A DNA stretch of 18,064 nucleotides. It comes from JBDNFP01 sp041689775. Lineage in GTDB: Bacteria; Bacteroidota; Bacteroidia; Cytophagales; Spirosomataceae. Below are positions 7,292 to 16,024 of the stretch, in pieces. The DNA lies in the NCBI GenBank assembly GCA_041689775.1, contig JBDNFP010000292.1, positions 1 through 18,064 of the forward strand. The letters are read 5' to 3'. Positions within the stretch are counted from its first letter, which is position 1, and every line of letters begins with the position of its first letter. Both the position numbers and the translations under genes were made by a program. The notes beneath the pieces are model-generated. The model saw only the letters and a program-made list of their open reading frames with translations, had not been told where the DNA came from and did no database searches.

Positions 7292-8209
7292 CTAGATAGA
7301 AAAACTATCGCTCTCTACGTACGCCTTGATCACCGCATTTTCACCCTCTTTTCCTGGGTAGAAATTACCGTGCTCCATGCCCATGATGAAGCTTTTACCT
7401 TCTTTCTTCCCGCGTTCGTGAATATACTTGAATACATTCTTGTAGTTAATTTCTCCGGTGGTAGGCTCCTTACGTCCGGGATTGTCGCCGATCTGAAAAT
7501 AGGCAATTTCACTCCATGACCAGTCCATGTGCTGAATAATATGCCCTTCTGTTTTTTGCATGTGGTAGATATCAAACAGGATTTTGCATGATGAGCTGTT
7601 CACGCCCCGGCATATCTCGTACGTTTGATCACTATTTTGCAAGAAAAGGTTGGGGCTATCACTGAGGGGTTCTAAGACCATCGTCAGGCCGTGGGGTTCG
7701 AAAATCTCGGCACCACGTCGTAGCGCATCAATGACGTGACCCGTTTGAACACCGATCGGTAATTTGCGCTCAAAGTCGCCGGGTACTACGGTCATCCATT
7801 TGGCATTCACCCGCTTGGCTACCTCCACCGCCCGCTTACAGCCATTCAGAAAAATATCGATATACTCTTGTTTACCGGCCGCGAGGGTATTAGCGCCATT
7901 ACCGCCTTTATCGACCACAAAAACCCCCATTTCCATGCCAAGGCGAGACATTTCTTTCGCGATCTTCTCCTGTACATCCACCGGACGACCCATCATGCCG
8001 TTGTCTTCCAAAGCCATAAAGCCCTGGTCAGCCATAAATTTGAGCTGATCAATCAGATCATCACCCGCCAGGTTTTTGAACATACCGAAGTGGGGAGCGT
8101 ATTTTAGCTTGAAGTTATTTTTGGCCAACGGATGAGCGAATGATTCACCCGCTACCATGGAAGCACCAGCCAAGCCAAGAGTAGATTTTACGAAATTTCT
8201 GCGACGCAT
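7292..8209 (-). CDS. Hydroxypyruvate isomerase-like TIM-barrel protein with Tat signal
   Basis: This 305-residue protein belongs to the xylose isomerase-like/AP endonuclease 2 TIM-barrel superfamily, nearest in pattern to hydroxypyruvate isomerase (Hyi). It has a twin-arginine signal (RRRNFVK at 2-8, then a hydrophobic stretch ending SFAHP), so it is predicted to be exported folded, unlike classical cytoplasmic Hyi. Likely metal ligands are E180 (VLEPL), D213 and H216 (FDIYH), Q239 and E279 (GMEHG). The loop GDNPGRKEPTTGEINY (241-256) is typical of the Hyi branch. The family isomerises small hydroxy-keto sugars or acids; the substrate here is unknown. It lies 83 bases downstream of the 898-residue propeller protein on the same strand and could be co-transcribed with it, which suggests a shared periplasmic sugar-oxidation role. 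Confidence 0.85.
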   Translation of the reverse strand: MRRRNFVKSTLGLAGASMVAGESFAHPLAKNNFKLKYAPHFGMFKNLAGDDLIDQLKFMADQGFMALEDNGMMGRPVDVQEKIAKEMSRLGMEMGVFVVDKGGNGANTLAAGKQEYIDIFLNGCKRAVEVAKRVNAKWMTVVPGDFERKLPIGVQTGHVIDALRRGAEIFEPHGLTMVLEPLSDSPNLFLQNSDQTYEICRGVNSSSCKILFDIYHMQKTEGHIIQHMDWSWSEIAYFQIGDNPGRKEPTTGEINYKNVFKYIHERGKKEGKSFIMGMEHGNFYPGKEGENAVIKAYVESDSFSI

Positions 8210-8292
8210 AAGTTCTTAATGTTAGGTTTATAGAATAAAGTCCAACCACAAGAAAATATACCACACTATTACCCAAAATTAAACTTCCGGGC

Positions 8293-10989
8293 TTAAAAGA
8301 CTTTCTTGTTAGCTACCCCACGGGTAAAATCAAGGTACTTATCTGCCTCTTCCCGAATCTCTTTCCGGTAGGCCTGACTAATTCCATTGATTGCGGCGGC
8401 CTTGATATCACCATGCAATCTATTTTCTTTCAACAGCGAGAGCACAAACTCCTCCCCTTCCCAACTACCACCCAAATGACGAGCGGCATCCAGCCGAACA
8501 GCATGGGGCATGGAAGTACCCGCTGCCACACTAGCCAGAATAGTTAATGATTTTTGGCTACCTACCAGCTTGATGGATGCCAACAGGGCCGATTGCTTTT
8601 CGTCATTACTACCTTCCAGCTTACTCCACACATAGGAGCTAGATGCCTGATGCAATAGCGATCGACCAGCATCTCGACCGATATCGGTATCAGGTTTATC
8701 GGTCGCTAACTTAAACAAACGGTCATTTTCAAAAAATGGCTCGTAGCGGGCTACTAACTCAATGTAGTCGGTAGTACCGTAGGTTTCGTTCAAAAGTTTG
8801 ATCAGCGCTATTTTGCCCGAAAAAGTTTCCTGAATGTAATCTTTGCCCAAGTGGTACAGGGCTAGTTTACTTATTGGGATATGGTCAGGTAGGTTTTTTT
8901 GGGTCATTCCGAGCAGCGCCATTGATTTATCATAGCCCGACGGCGTAAAATCAAAAGCCCGGAAATACCTTTCACGGTACTTCAAGGGAACATCAGTATC
9001 AACCGTCAAAGCGGCCAAATGGGGTATAGCTTGCTTGGTTCGGGCCCGCCAAACGATATCCCGGTAGGCGGGCATGGTCAATGGATTACCAACTTTTTCG
9101 ATCCAGGCTTTATACAGCCGATCCCACTGACCTTCTGCCCCAATCCCGAGGGCTTCCAGATACCAACGGTCATTACCTTCGTATTGCTGAGCCAATTGAA
9201 GCCAGACATTTAACGCTTCATAGGTGTGATTTCGATAGATGGCAAGCGCACACTCGCGGCGTACCTGAGGGTTTCGGTCGGTGGTCAGGCGCTTGATGTA
9301 CTCCGTGGGATCGCTGTTCCGTTGCCGTACCGCCCGCAGAGCCGTAATACGCAGGTCGGAGTTTATGTTCCGCATGGAGTTTTCGAGGTGGCGACTACTT
9401 ACTCCTTCAATATTGTTCAACACCCATAAAGCCCTGGCCCGCATACGAGGGTTGGCGTTGTATTGGTGCAATAAATCACTCAACTCCGTCTCGGCCCGAA
9501 AGCCCATATTTTTTAAGGCGTTCCAAGCGTGGTAGCGTACCGACAGATTAGCATTCTGTAGTGCCTGCACCGCCTCCGCGGCCGATGTAAGGTCGTAGGA
9601 AGGAATTTGATAGGGGGCTTGGGGAGGTGCTACCCGGAATATTCTCCCCCGGTTTAGGTCAGAAATCCCTATTTCCCCCTCGCCAGGATCATAGTAATCG
9701 GCAACCATCAATGAGCCGTCCGGGGCGGCGCATACGTCAGAAGGTCTGAACCAGGTATCTTTTTTACCCTCCACCATCGGCACTATACTAGCTTTGTAGC
9801 CGGCACCATGGCTTTCTATTGGGTAAACCCGCACTACATTAGGGCCTGCATCACAGTGGATGATCACATCCCGAAATTGTTGGGGTAATAAATCTCCTTC
9901 GTACACCAACATTCCCGCTGGCGCTCCCGAGCCGGTATGGAGCAGATCTGGCACTACACCGGGATCGTTTTGGTGCCAGTGTCGGGCCGCAATATCGTCT
10001 TCGAGGTTAGTTCGATCAATCCGCCAGCTGGTTCCGTCCATTTCGTCTACGTAGCCAAAATTCCCGTGCTCCATCACATAGTTGATCCTCACACCATCAC
10101 TACCGTCCTCATCATGGTCCGACTGCCACACTGTGCCGTAGCTATCAACGGCTACTTCTAAGCCATTGCGGAAATTATCCCCCAGTACTTCCAGATTTTT
10201 AAAATCAGGATCACAGCGGAATACCATTCCTTTCCGGTAGTTGCGGAAGTTGATGGGTTGATCGAACTTGTCGTAAAATCCCCTACCTCGTCCATCCAGT
10301 AATTGCTTTCCTTCGCTACCGAAATTGAAATAAAACTTGCCGTCGGGGCCAAAGACAAAGGAATGCACCCCGTGATCGTGGTTGGCTCCGCTGATACCCC
10401 GGAAAATAATCTCTTTTTTGTCGGCTTTGTCGTCACCGTCCTCATCCGTAAAGAGCCACACGTAGGGGCTTTGCGATACGATAGCCTTATTGCCCATCAC
10501 CCAGATTCCCAGGGGAGCATCCAATTCCGGCCCCTGGTAAAACACCTTGGATACATCGGCTTTACCGTCACCATTCGTATCTTCCAAGATCAAAATTCTG
10601 TCGCCTTGTAAACGCTCTTGTTTGGAGCGGGTTTTGCTATATCCACGAATAGTAGGCCGATAATTGTAAGCATCGCACACCCAAACCCGCCCGCGATGGT
10701 CCACATCCATGCTCGTTGGATTGGAAATCATGGGCTCAGACGCAAATAATGTAGCTTCCAACCCTTCCGCCACGGTCAGGCCAGCTACCGCATTTTCGGG
10801 GAACCGCTTTTCTTTTTCTGAAAGTAACTCGTAAGACCGTATGGTATCGGCCTTGGGTTCAGAAAATAGTAAACGGTCTGAATGAGGAGAAGTATACGTA
10901 AAACGGAACGAAGTAATACTTAGAAGGATAACTAATATAGTACCTAACCCAACAACCATTTTTTTGTAAGGTACTGATTTATAAGACAT
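8293..10989 (-). CDS. Exported propeller/HEAT-repeat 'membrane-bound dehydrogenase' family protein lacking the heme domain
   Basis: This 898-residue protein has an N-terminal signal or anchor segment (about 11-27). It is followed by a beta-propeller of the 'putative membrane-bound dehydrogenase' family (about 65-455), starting EGLEATLFASEP and DHRGRVWVCDAYNYRP. Acidic calcium-loop-like motifs lie at 137-145 (DTNGDGKAD), 182-190 (DEDGDDKAD) and 291-299. Residues about 468-880 are HEAT-like helical repeats. In related proteins a CxxCH cytochrome domain follows. Here the protein ends 15 residues after the point where its neighbour's sequence continues into that domain, and no CxxCH is present. 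It is a tandem paralog of the 1025-residue protein upstream and is similar along its whole length. Only 83 bases separate it from the TIM-barrel gene. The substrate is unknown; sugar or alcohol oxidation is inferred from the family name only. It may need the paralog's heme domain or have lost redox function. Confidence 0.85.
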   Translation of the reverse strand: MSYKSVPYKKMVVGLGTILVILLSITSFRFTYTSPHSDRLLFSEPKADTIRSYELLSEKEKRFPENAVAGLTVAEGLEATLFASEPMISNPTSMDVDHRGRVWVCDAYNYRPTIRGYSKTRSKQERLQGDRILILEDTNGDGKADVSKVFYQGPELDAPLGIWVMGNKAIVSQSPYVWLFTDEDGDDKADKKEIIFRGISGANHDHGVHSFVFGPDGKFYFNFGSEGKQLLDGRGRGFYDKFDQPINFRNYRKGMVFRCDPDFKNLEVLGDNFRNGLEVAVDSYGTVWQSDHDEDGSDGVRINYVMEHGNFGYVDEMDGTSWRIDRTNLEDDIAARHWHQNDPGVVPDLLHTGSGAPAGMLVYEGDLLPQQFRDVIIHCDAGPNVVRVYPIESHGAGYKASIVPMVEGKKDTWFRPSDVCAAPDGSLMVADYYDPGEGEIGISDLNRGRIFRVAPPQAPYQIPSYDLTSAAEAVQALQNANLSVRYHAWNALKNMGFRAETELSDLLHQYNANPRMRARALWVLNNIEGVSSRHLENSMRNINSDLRITALRAVRQRNSDPTEYIKRLTTDRNPQVRRECALAIYRNHTYEALNVWLQLAQQYEGNDRWYLEALGIGAEGQWDRLYKAWIEKVGNPLTMPAYRDIVWRARTKQAIPHLAALTVDTDVPLKYRERYFRAFDFTPSGYDKSMALLGMTQKNLPDHIPISKLALYHLGKDYIQETFSGKIALIKLLNETYGTTDYIELVARYEPFFENDRLFKLATDKPDTDIGRDAGRSLLHQASSSYVWSKLEGSNDEKQSALLASIKLVGSQKSLTILASVAAGTSMPHAVRLDAARHLGGSWEGEEFVLSLLKENRLHGDIKAAAINGISQAYRKEIREEADKYLDFTRGVANKKVF

Positions 10990-11027
10990 AGGGAACCAAT
11001 AAAATTTTCAACACAATCTTTTCAGGC

Positions 11028-11057
11028 GAAAAATACGGGTTCTTTTTGTCATTCAAA
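11028..11057 (-). promoter_or_regulatory. Putative promoter for the 898-residue propeller gene
   Basis: On the minus strand TTTG (11057-11054) is followed after 18 bases by TATTTTTC (11035-11028), one mismatch from TAnnTTTG. It sits between the upstream gene's terminator and the ATG at 10989, so the two paralogs are probably transcribed separately. Confidence 0.4.
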
Positions 11058-11129
11058 AACCATTCGAATAAATATGTAGGTTAGTAGTAGGTAATTATTT
11101 CTTCTCGAATCAAGACCCAAGTAAAATAC

Positions 11130-11164
11130 AAATCCCTCGACAGAGTGTTACTAACGAGGGATTT
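11130..11164 (-). terminator. Terminator-like hairpin after the heme-containing propeller gene
   Basis: AAATCCCTCG (11130-11139) and CGAGGGATTT (11155-11164) form a perfect 10-bp stem with a 15-base loop. It lies 17 bases past the stop of the 1025-residue gene. On the minus strand it is followed by a T-rich tail (GTATTTTA). Confidence 0.7.
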
Positions 11165-11181
11165 TCTCTCGGTGCTACGTT

Positions 11182-14100
11182 CTATTTTTTCTTCAAAGCG
11201 CTGAGGTATTCCACCAAAGCCGTTAATTCTTCGGTACTCATGGCATCCTGCAAGCCACCCGACATCACGGATTCGTCGAGCTGCTTCATTGATTTTACAT
11301 TCGACATCTTATATTCCTGAGTACTGCCACCGGGAAACTTCATGATTAAATCGGTTTCGGTTTTACTGGAAACGATACCCACCACCGAAGAGCCATCTTT
11401 GAATTTCACATCAAAGCCTTCGTAGCCAAAACTAATCCCCGCGCTGGGGTAATAGATTGCCAGATATTGGCCCTCCTTGGGTAGCTTACTACCAATCTCA
11501 GATAGTTTGGGCCCGAAATCAGCCCCTTTGCCGTCAACCTGATGACACACCGCGCAGTACATCGTAAATACCGACTTCCCTTTGGCCATATCTCCCTTCA
11601 TTTGTACAAGTTCCGAAATTGCCGGGTGTTTTTGGGCGGTCGCTGTACTTCCACCGTCGAGGTACTTGGCGGCTTCGGCCCTCACCGACTTACGCCAGGC
11701 GCTACTCACTCCTTGCACCGCTGCCGCTTTCACTTCGCCGGTGAGGCTACCTTTTTTGAGCAATTCCAACACCTGATCCTCCCCGTTCATGCTACCTCCC
11801 AGGGCTCGCACGGCGTCGCGGCGAACGCTCAAGGGTTGTTTGGCGTTCAAAGTAGCGGCCGTCAAAATTTCCAATGACTCTTTGGTACCCGCACTACGAA
11901 TCGAGGAAAGAACCGCGCCCGCTCGGGCAGCATCTTTGCCGCTCAACGTCGCTTTGATCAATGGGCTACCTCCTTGATTGAGTAGCAACCTACCGGCTTC
12001 ACGCCCTACTGCATCGAATGGCTTTTGAATGGCTAACTCCAACAATCGCTTGTTTTCGGTGGCTACCCCGTAGCGTCCTACCATTTCCACGTAGTCGTTG
12101 GTACCGTAGGTAGTGTCCAGTAGTTTTTGGAGTAAGTTCAAAGCGCGGGGCGATTGCTTGACAAAGTCAGGATCCAGGTGGCGCAGGGCTATTTGATTTA
12201 TATCCGCCTGATTAGCGCTGCTACCGTCCATAATTTTTAGTAAAGCCTCTGATTTTTCTTTCGCGCCGGGGTTAAAATCAAACGCCCGGAAGTAGCGTAG
12301 GCGACTTTTTAAATCCACGGCAGGATCTCCGGCCAACGACGCCAGCAAAGGCACGGACTCCTTCGTCCTTGCCCGCCATACAATATCTTTTCCGGCCATA
12401 CTTGCCACCGGTGCGGTACCCGCTGATTTTAACCACGCGGTAAAAAACCGATCCCACTGTCCTTCAGCTCCCACACCAAGCGCTTCCAGGTACCAACGAT
12501 CCTGCCCGTCGTACTGCTGAGCGAGCTTAGCCCATACCTCAGCGGCTCCCGGCGAAGTAACGCCGTGCAGTCCGACGGCACATTCGCGCCGAACTTGCGG
12601 ATCAGCATCCGAGGATAGCGCCAGTAGATACGGCGTAGGATCAACGGGTAATTGCAAAACAGCCCGGAGGGCCGTAATACGAAGATCAGGGTTGGCGTTT
12701 TTTAAGGCTTTGGCAAGGTTTGGCGAATCTTTTCCCTGTATTTTTGAAAGCAACCACAGCGCACGAGCCCGCATTCTGGGGTTGGCCGTTTCGTTGGTGT
12801 ACATACCCTCCAATTGAGGTACTGCCTTGATTCCCATTCGAGAAAGCGTATTCCAGGCCATGTATCGAACCGACATATTTGGGCTTTGCAAAGCTTCCAT
12901 CGCTCCTTCGGCCGTGGTTACGTCTACCTTGGGTACCGTAAAAGGCGTGTTCGCCGGAGCGACCCGAAAAATGCGCCCGCGGTTGAGGTCACCCGCTTGG
13001 TGGCCGCCCACTCCCGGATCATACCAGTCGGCTACGATCAGTGAGCCATCAGGAGCTACGCATACATCCGATGGACGGAACCACTGATCGCGGGTACCTT
13101 CCAATACATTGACGATGCTAGCCGAATATCCGGCCCCCTTTTTCTCCACCGGATAAGCACGAACCACGTTCGGGCCCGCGTCGCAGTGGATCATCTGATC
13201 CTGAAAAGTTTTGGGTAGCATTCTGCCTTCGTAAACTACCATACCCGTGGGCGATCCCGCCCCGGTTTGTAAAAGGTTAGGAATTACCCCGGGATCGTTT
13301 AGGTGCCAGTGACGCAGTGGTATTTCGTCTTCGATATTGGTACGATTGGCCCGCCAGCCTGCTCCGGTCAACTCATCCTGATAGCCGTAGTTTCCGTAGG
13401 GCATCACGTAATTAATTCGTACGCCCTTGTTACCGTCATCATCGTTATCCGACTGCCACATGGTACCGTAGCTATCCACGGCGACTTCGAAGTTATTCCT
13501 AAAATTATTACCCAGTATTTCTGCGTTTTTAAAATCAGGATCGCACCGGAAAACCATTCCCATCCGGTTCTTTTTGAAATCCAGTGGCTTTCCATCTTTT
13601 CCAACGACGGGCTTCCCCTCTCCGTCGAGTAGTTTGCCGCCTTCGTTCCCGAAATTAAAATATAGCTTTCCGTCCGGCCCAAACACGAAGGCGTGCATGC
13701 CGTGGTCGTGTTGTTCGCCCTGAATCCCTTGAAAAATAATCTCTTTTTTATCCGCTTTATCGTCGCCGTTCGTATCGGTCAGTAGCCACACGTAGGGGCT
13801 TTGAGAAACCAGTACTTTATTACCCAACACCATAATTCCCAAGGGAGCGTTCACCTCTGGTCCTTGATAAAATACCTTCGTTAGATCCGACTTACTATCA
13901 CCGTTGGTATCTTCCAGAATCAGAATCCTATCCCCTTGCTCGTGGGTAGGGTTACCGGTTATCGCCGGACGGTAGTTATAAGCCTCGCATACCCACACTC
14001 GCCCGCGATGGTCCACATCGATATTGGTGGGGTTCGTCAAAGTTGGCTCGGCTGCGAATAAAGATGCTTCCAGACCTTCGGCTACGGTTAGGCCCGCCAC

Positions 14101-14259
14101 GGCATACTCGGGAGAACGCTTATCCTCTTCGGTTAAATGAGCATACAAAGAGTCGAGCTCGGCACTCACCACCCGGCTCGGGTTGGAGTTCTGGTAGGCC
14201 GCCACGGTAAGTACAGCCGCGATTACCAAGATAAAATACGTGGGTTTGATTGAAGACAT
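11182..14259 (-). CDS. Exported propeller/HEAT-repeat/cytochrome c 'membrane-bound dehydrogenase' family protein (PVC-type heme-binding)
   Basis: I start this 1025-residue protein at the ATG at 14257-14259, which directly begins a signal peptide (MSSIKPTYFILVIAAV). An in-frame TTG at 14284-14286 would add nine polar residues. The layout is signal peptide, beta-propeller dehydrogenase-like domain (about 55-450, with acidic loops DTNGDSKSD at 117-125 and DTNGDDKAD at 162-170), HEAT-like repeats (about 455-870), then a C-terminal c-type cytochrome domain. The heme motif is C902-A-V-C905-H906, and candidate methionine ligands lie near SVMSGGLQDAM. The family is common in Planctomycetes, Verrucomicrobia and Bacteroidetes and is thought to oxidise sugars or polyols in the periplasm and pass electrons to the cytochrome. 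The biochemical substrate is unproven. It is divergent from the SDR gene (177-base gap) and lies 192 bases upstream of its heme-less paralog. Confidence 0.88.
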   Translation of the reverse strand: MSSIKPTYFILVIAAVLTVAAYQNSNPSRVVSAELDSLYAHLTEEDKRSPEYAVAGLTVAEGLEASLFAAEPTLTNPTNIDVDHRGRVWVCEAYNYRPAITGNPTHEQGDRILILEDTNGDSKSDLTKVFYQGPEVNAPLGIMVLGNKVLVSQSPYVWLLTDTNGDDKADKKEIIFQGIQGEQHDHGMHAFVFGPDGKLYFNFGNEGGKLLDGEGKPVVGKDGKPLDFKKNRMGMVFRCDPDFKNAEILGNNFRNNFEVAVDSYGTMWQSDNDDDGNKGVRINYVMPYGNYGYQDELTGAGWRANRTNIEDEIPLRHWHLNDPGVIPNLLQTGAGSPTGMVVYEGRMLPKTFQDQMIHCDAGPNVVRAYPVEKKGAGYSASIVNVLEGTRDQWFRPSDVCVAPDGSLIVADWYDPGVGGHQAGDLNRGRIFRVAPANTPFTVPKVDVTTAEGAMEALQSPNMSVRYMAWNTLSRMGIKAVPQLEGMYTNETANPRMRARALWLLSKIQGKDSPNLAKALKNANPDLRITALRAVLQLPVDPTPYLLALSSDADPQVRRECAVGLHGVTSPGAAEVWAKLAQQYDGQDRWYLEALGVGAEGQWDRFFTAWLKSAGTAPVASMAGKDIVWRARTKESVPLLASLAGDPAVDLKSRLRYFRAFDFNPGAKEKSEALLKIMDGSSANQADINQIALRHLDPDFVKQSPRALNLLQKLLDTTYGTNDYVEMVGRYGVATENKRLLELAIQKPFDAVGREAGRLLLNQGGSPLIKATLSGKDAARAGAVLSSIRSAGTKESLEILTAATLNAKQPLSVRRDAVRALGGSMNGEDQVLELLKKGSLTGEVKAAAVQGVSSAWRKSVRAEAAKYLDGGSTATAQKHPAISELVQMKGDMAKGKSVFTMYCAVCHQVDGKGADFGPKLSEIGSKLPKEGQYLAIYYPSAGISFGYEGFDVKFKDGSSVVGIVSSKTETDLIMKFPGGSTQEYKMSNVKSMKQLDESVMSGGLQDAMSTEELTALVEYLSALKKK

Positions 14260-14436
14260 CGGTATAGGGTTTGTAAAATTTCGCAAATCAAGGAAAACTG
14301 ACTACAACGTAAAGTCACTTTCTCTATAAAAATGATAAAAGGTCCGTCTTCTACCTTTACTACCTATAACATTTTATTCATTTGTCTACCTTAGGAGTCT
14401 TTTTAGTTAATTATCCAAAAAAACAACCAGTAATCT

Positions 14437-15198
14437 ATGCTTCATTGGAATTTAAAAGGTAAAAAAGCACTCGTCACCGGCGGCACCAAAGGTATTGGTG
14501 AAGCTTCCGCTCTTCTGCTGGCCCAAGCCGGCGCCGAGGTAATGGTGATATCGCGTCACCAAGAAGATATTGAACAAATGGCGATTGAAGCCGCCAAGCA
14601 AGATCTATCGATCATCGGTAAAGCTTTTGACATGGCCGAGCCGATGGTAGCGAAACAAATCATCGAGCACGTGAACGCTACCTGGGGCAGCCTTGATATT
14701 TTGGTGAATAATGCCGGCATGAATATCCGGAAGCCATCGGTGGAGTACAGTAGCGAGGAGTATGACCGGATTATGCAGGTGAATCTGCGGTCGGTATTTG
14801 AACTATGCCAAGCGGCTCATCCGCTTTTGAAAGCGAGCCAAGGGTGTATTGTCAACATGAGTTCGGTATCGGCGCTTACCCATATCAGCAGCGGTTCTAT
14901 TTACGGCATGACCAAAGCCGCCATGACGCAGCTGACGAGAAATCTTTCGGTTGAGTGGGCCCTGGATGGTATTCGCGTCAACGCCGTAGCTCCTTGGTAC
15001 ATCAGCACTCCTTTGGCCGCTCCGGTACTTAACGACCCCGAAAAACTAAAAAATATTCTCGCCCGTACCCCCATGAAACGCGTAGGTACCCCCGAAGAAG
15101 TAGCCGCCGCCGTGCTGTTTTTCAGCTTACCCGCGGCGAGCTATATCACGGGCCAATGCATGAGCGTGGATGGTGGTTTTATGGTGAATGGATACTAG
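14437..15198 (+). CDS. Short-chain dehydrogenase/reductase (tropinone reductase-like SDR)
   Basis: This 253-residue protein is a complete classical SDR. The cofactor motif TGGTKGIG is at 14-21, NNAG is at 91-94, and the catalytic tetrad is N116, S143, Y156 and K160 in YGMTK. R40 in VISR, after the second strand, suggests NADP(H) preference, but this is only a hint. The C-terminal segment NAVAPWYISTPLAAPVL resembles bacterial relatives of tropinone reductase, a label that says little about the substrate. The family interconverts alcohols and ketones in the cytoplasm. It is divergent from the heme-containing dehydrogenase gene, so a common catabolic role is possible. No consensus promoter was found in the divergent gap. 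A weak terminator-like hairpin follows at 15240-15267. Confidence 0.92.
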   Translation: MLHWNLKGKKALVTGGTKGIGEASALLLAQAGAEVMVISRHQEDIEQMAIEAAKQDLSIIGKAFDMAEPMVAKQIIEHVNATWGSLDILVNNAGMNIRKPSVEYSSEEYDRIMQVNLRSVFELCQAAHPLLKASQGCIVNMSSVSALTHISSGSIYGMTKAAMTQLTRNLSVEWALDGIRVNAVAPWYISTPLAAPVLNDPEKLKNILARTPMKRVGTPEEVAAAVLFFSLPAASYITGQCMSVDGGFMVNGY

Positions 15199-15239
15199 GG
15201 TTAATTTTGAATGAGTGAACAGGTAAATCTATAAAATGG

Positions 15240-15272
15240 GCGGTTGGATTAATTATGATCTGACCGCTTCTC
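15240..15272 (+). terminator. Weak terminator-like hairpin after the SDR gene
   Basis: GCGGT (15240-15244) pairs with ACCGC (15263-15267), with inner GAT/ATC pairs after a TG/TG internal loop. The tail is TTCTC. It lies 42 bases past the SDR stop. The stem is short, so this is only a candidate. Confidence 0.3.
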
Positions 15273-15630
15273 TAGTGGTGGGGTTACCGTTTACTAACTT
15301 TCTACTAGTAGATAAGCACACTGCAAATTCAAATCCATATATTAAAATTATTTACGGTCAGGATGGCTTTTTTCATTGTCTAACTTTCATCAGAAACCCA
15401 CTAGAACCCGCAGGATATTTCTGAACGGTCCACCGCGTGGTGAGGACTATGGTTTTGCCCGCTGCGCCATGATTGTTAACATTGTTTTCGGCTTCCAGAG
15501 AACGAGTGGAAATGATTGACAGGGCAGTGTATGGCTCGATGGAGGTGAGCGAAGGTTAAGGTTGTTCAAGGTAAATTATAAACTGTGAATCTCGCCTATA
15601 ATCGTACCATTGTGCAAGTGTCTATGGGGG

Positions 15631-15827
15631 CACCATAGCCGTCAGGTTAGCGACTTCGGATAGGTCAGATATATATTTAATAAATTAATAATCAGATCAT
15701 TATAACTTTGTGAAAGCTTAGCATTAATCAGTAGTTAAGCTTTTTCGTTGCTAGTTAACTATCTGAATACAAGAATTTTTAAAGCTTTTACCTCTCCGAG
15801 GTTATTCTTAACCTGACGGCTATGGTG
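15631..15827. repeat. 197-bp interval bounded by 19-bp perfect inverted repeats
   Basis: CACCATAGCCGTCAGGTTA at 15631-15649 is exactly reversed and complemented at 15809-15827. Just inside, ACTTCGGATAGGT (15653-15665) matches the complement of 15790-15802 at 11 of 13 bases, offset by three bases. The interior is AT-rich with no ORF and contains TAACTTTG (15703-15710), which fits a -7 promoter element. No target-site duplication flanks the repeats. It could be a MITE-like element or a pair of inverted fragments of a larger repeated unit. Confidence 0.65.
15713..15746 (+). terminator. AT-rich hairpin with T-tract inside the inverted-repeat interval
   Basis: AAGCTTA (15714-15720) pairs with TAAGCTT (15736-15742) across a 15-base loop, followed by TTTTC. 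It starts only three bases after the TAACTTTG element. It may terminate a very short transcript or simply be part of the repeat. Confidence 0.3.
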
Positions 15828-16024
15828 AAACACTAAAGCACCGTGGTCTGTATCTCACGGCTCTAAAAACCAATGATGCTGTGTACCCTTAAAATCGAAG
15901 TTCTTATGTATCAATTCAGAATCAAATTTAGACCTAAAAATTAGCTGTAAGACATAGCCCACGAAATAAGCTGAACAGTTTTCTTGCCGAATTGGGAGCA
16001 ATATTAGCGTAAATCCAGCGGCGC

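Noticed and set aside
15236..15424. 62-codon plus-strand open frame
   Set aside because: No family resemblance, low-complexity composition, and overlap with the weak hairpin after the SDR gene; it looks like chance.
15631..15827. Complete insertion sequence
   Set aside because: The interval is only 197 bp, has no transposase frame, and shows no target-site duplication.
15838..15868. Group II intron domain V-like hairpin on the minus strand (AGCCGTG ... CACGGT)
   Set aside because: The basal stem with the G-T pair in the AGC triad is suggestive, but the span is too short for the usual 34 bases and there is no GNRA loop or two-base bulge. I do not call it domain V.
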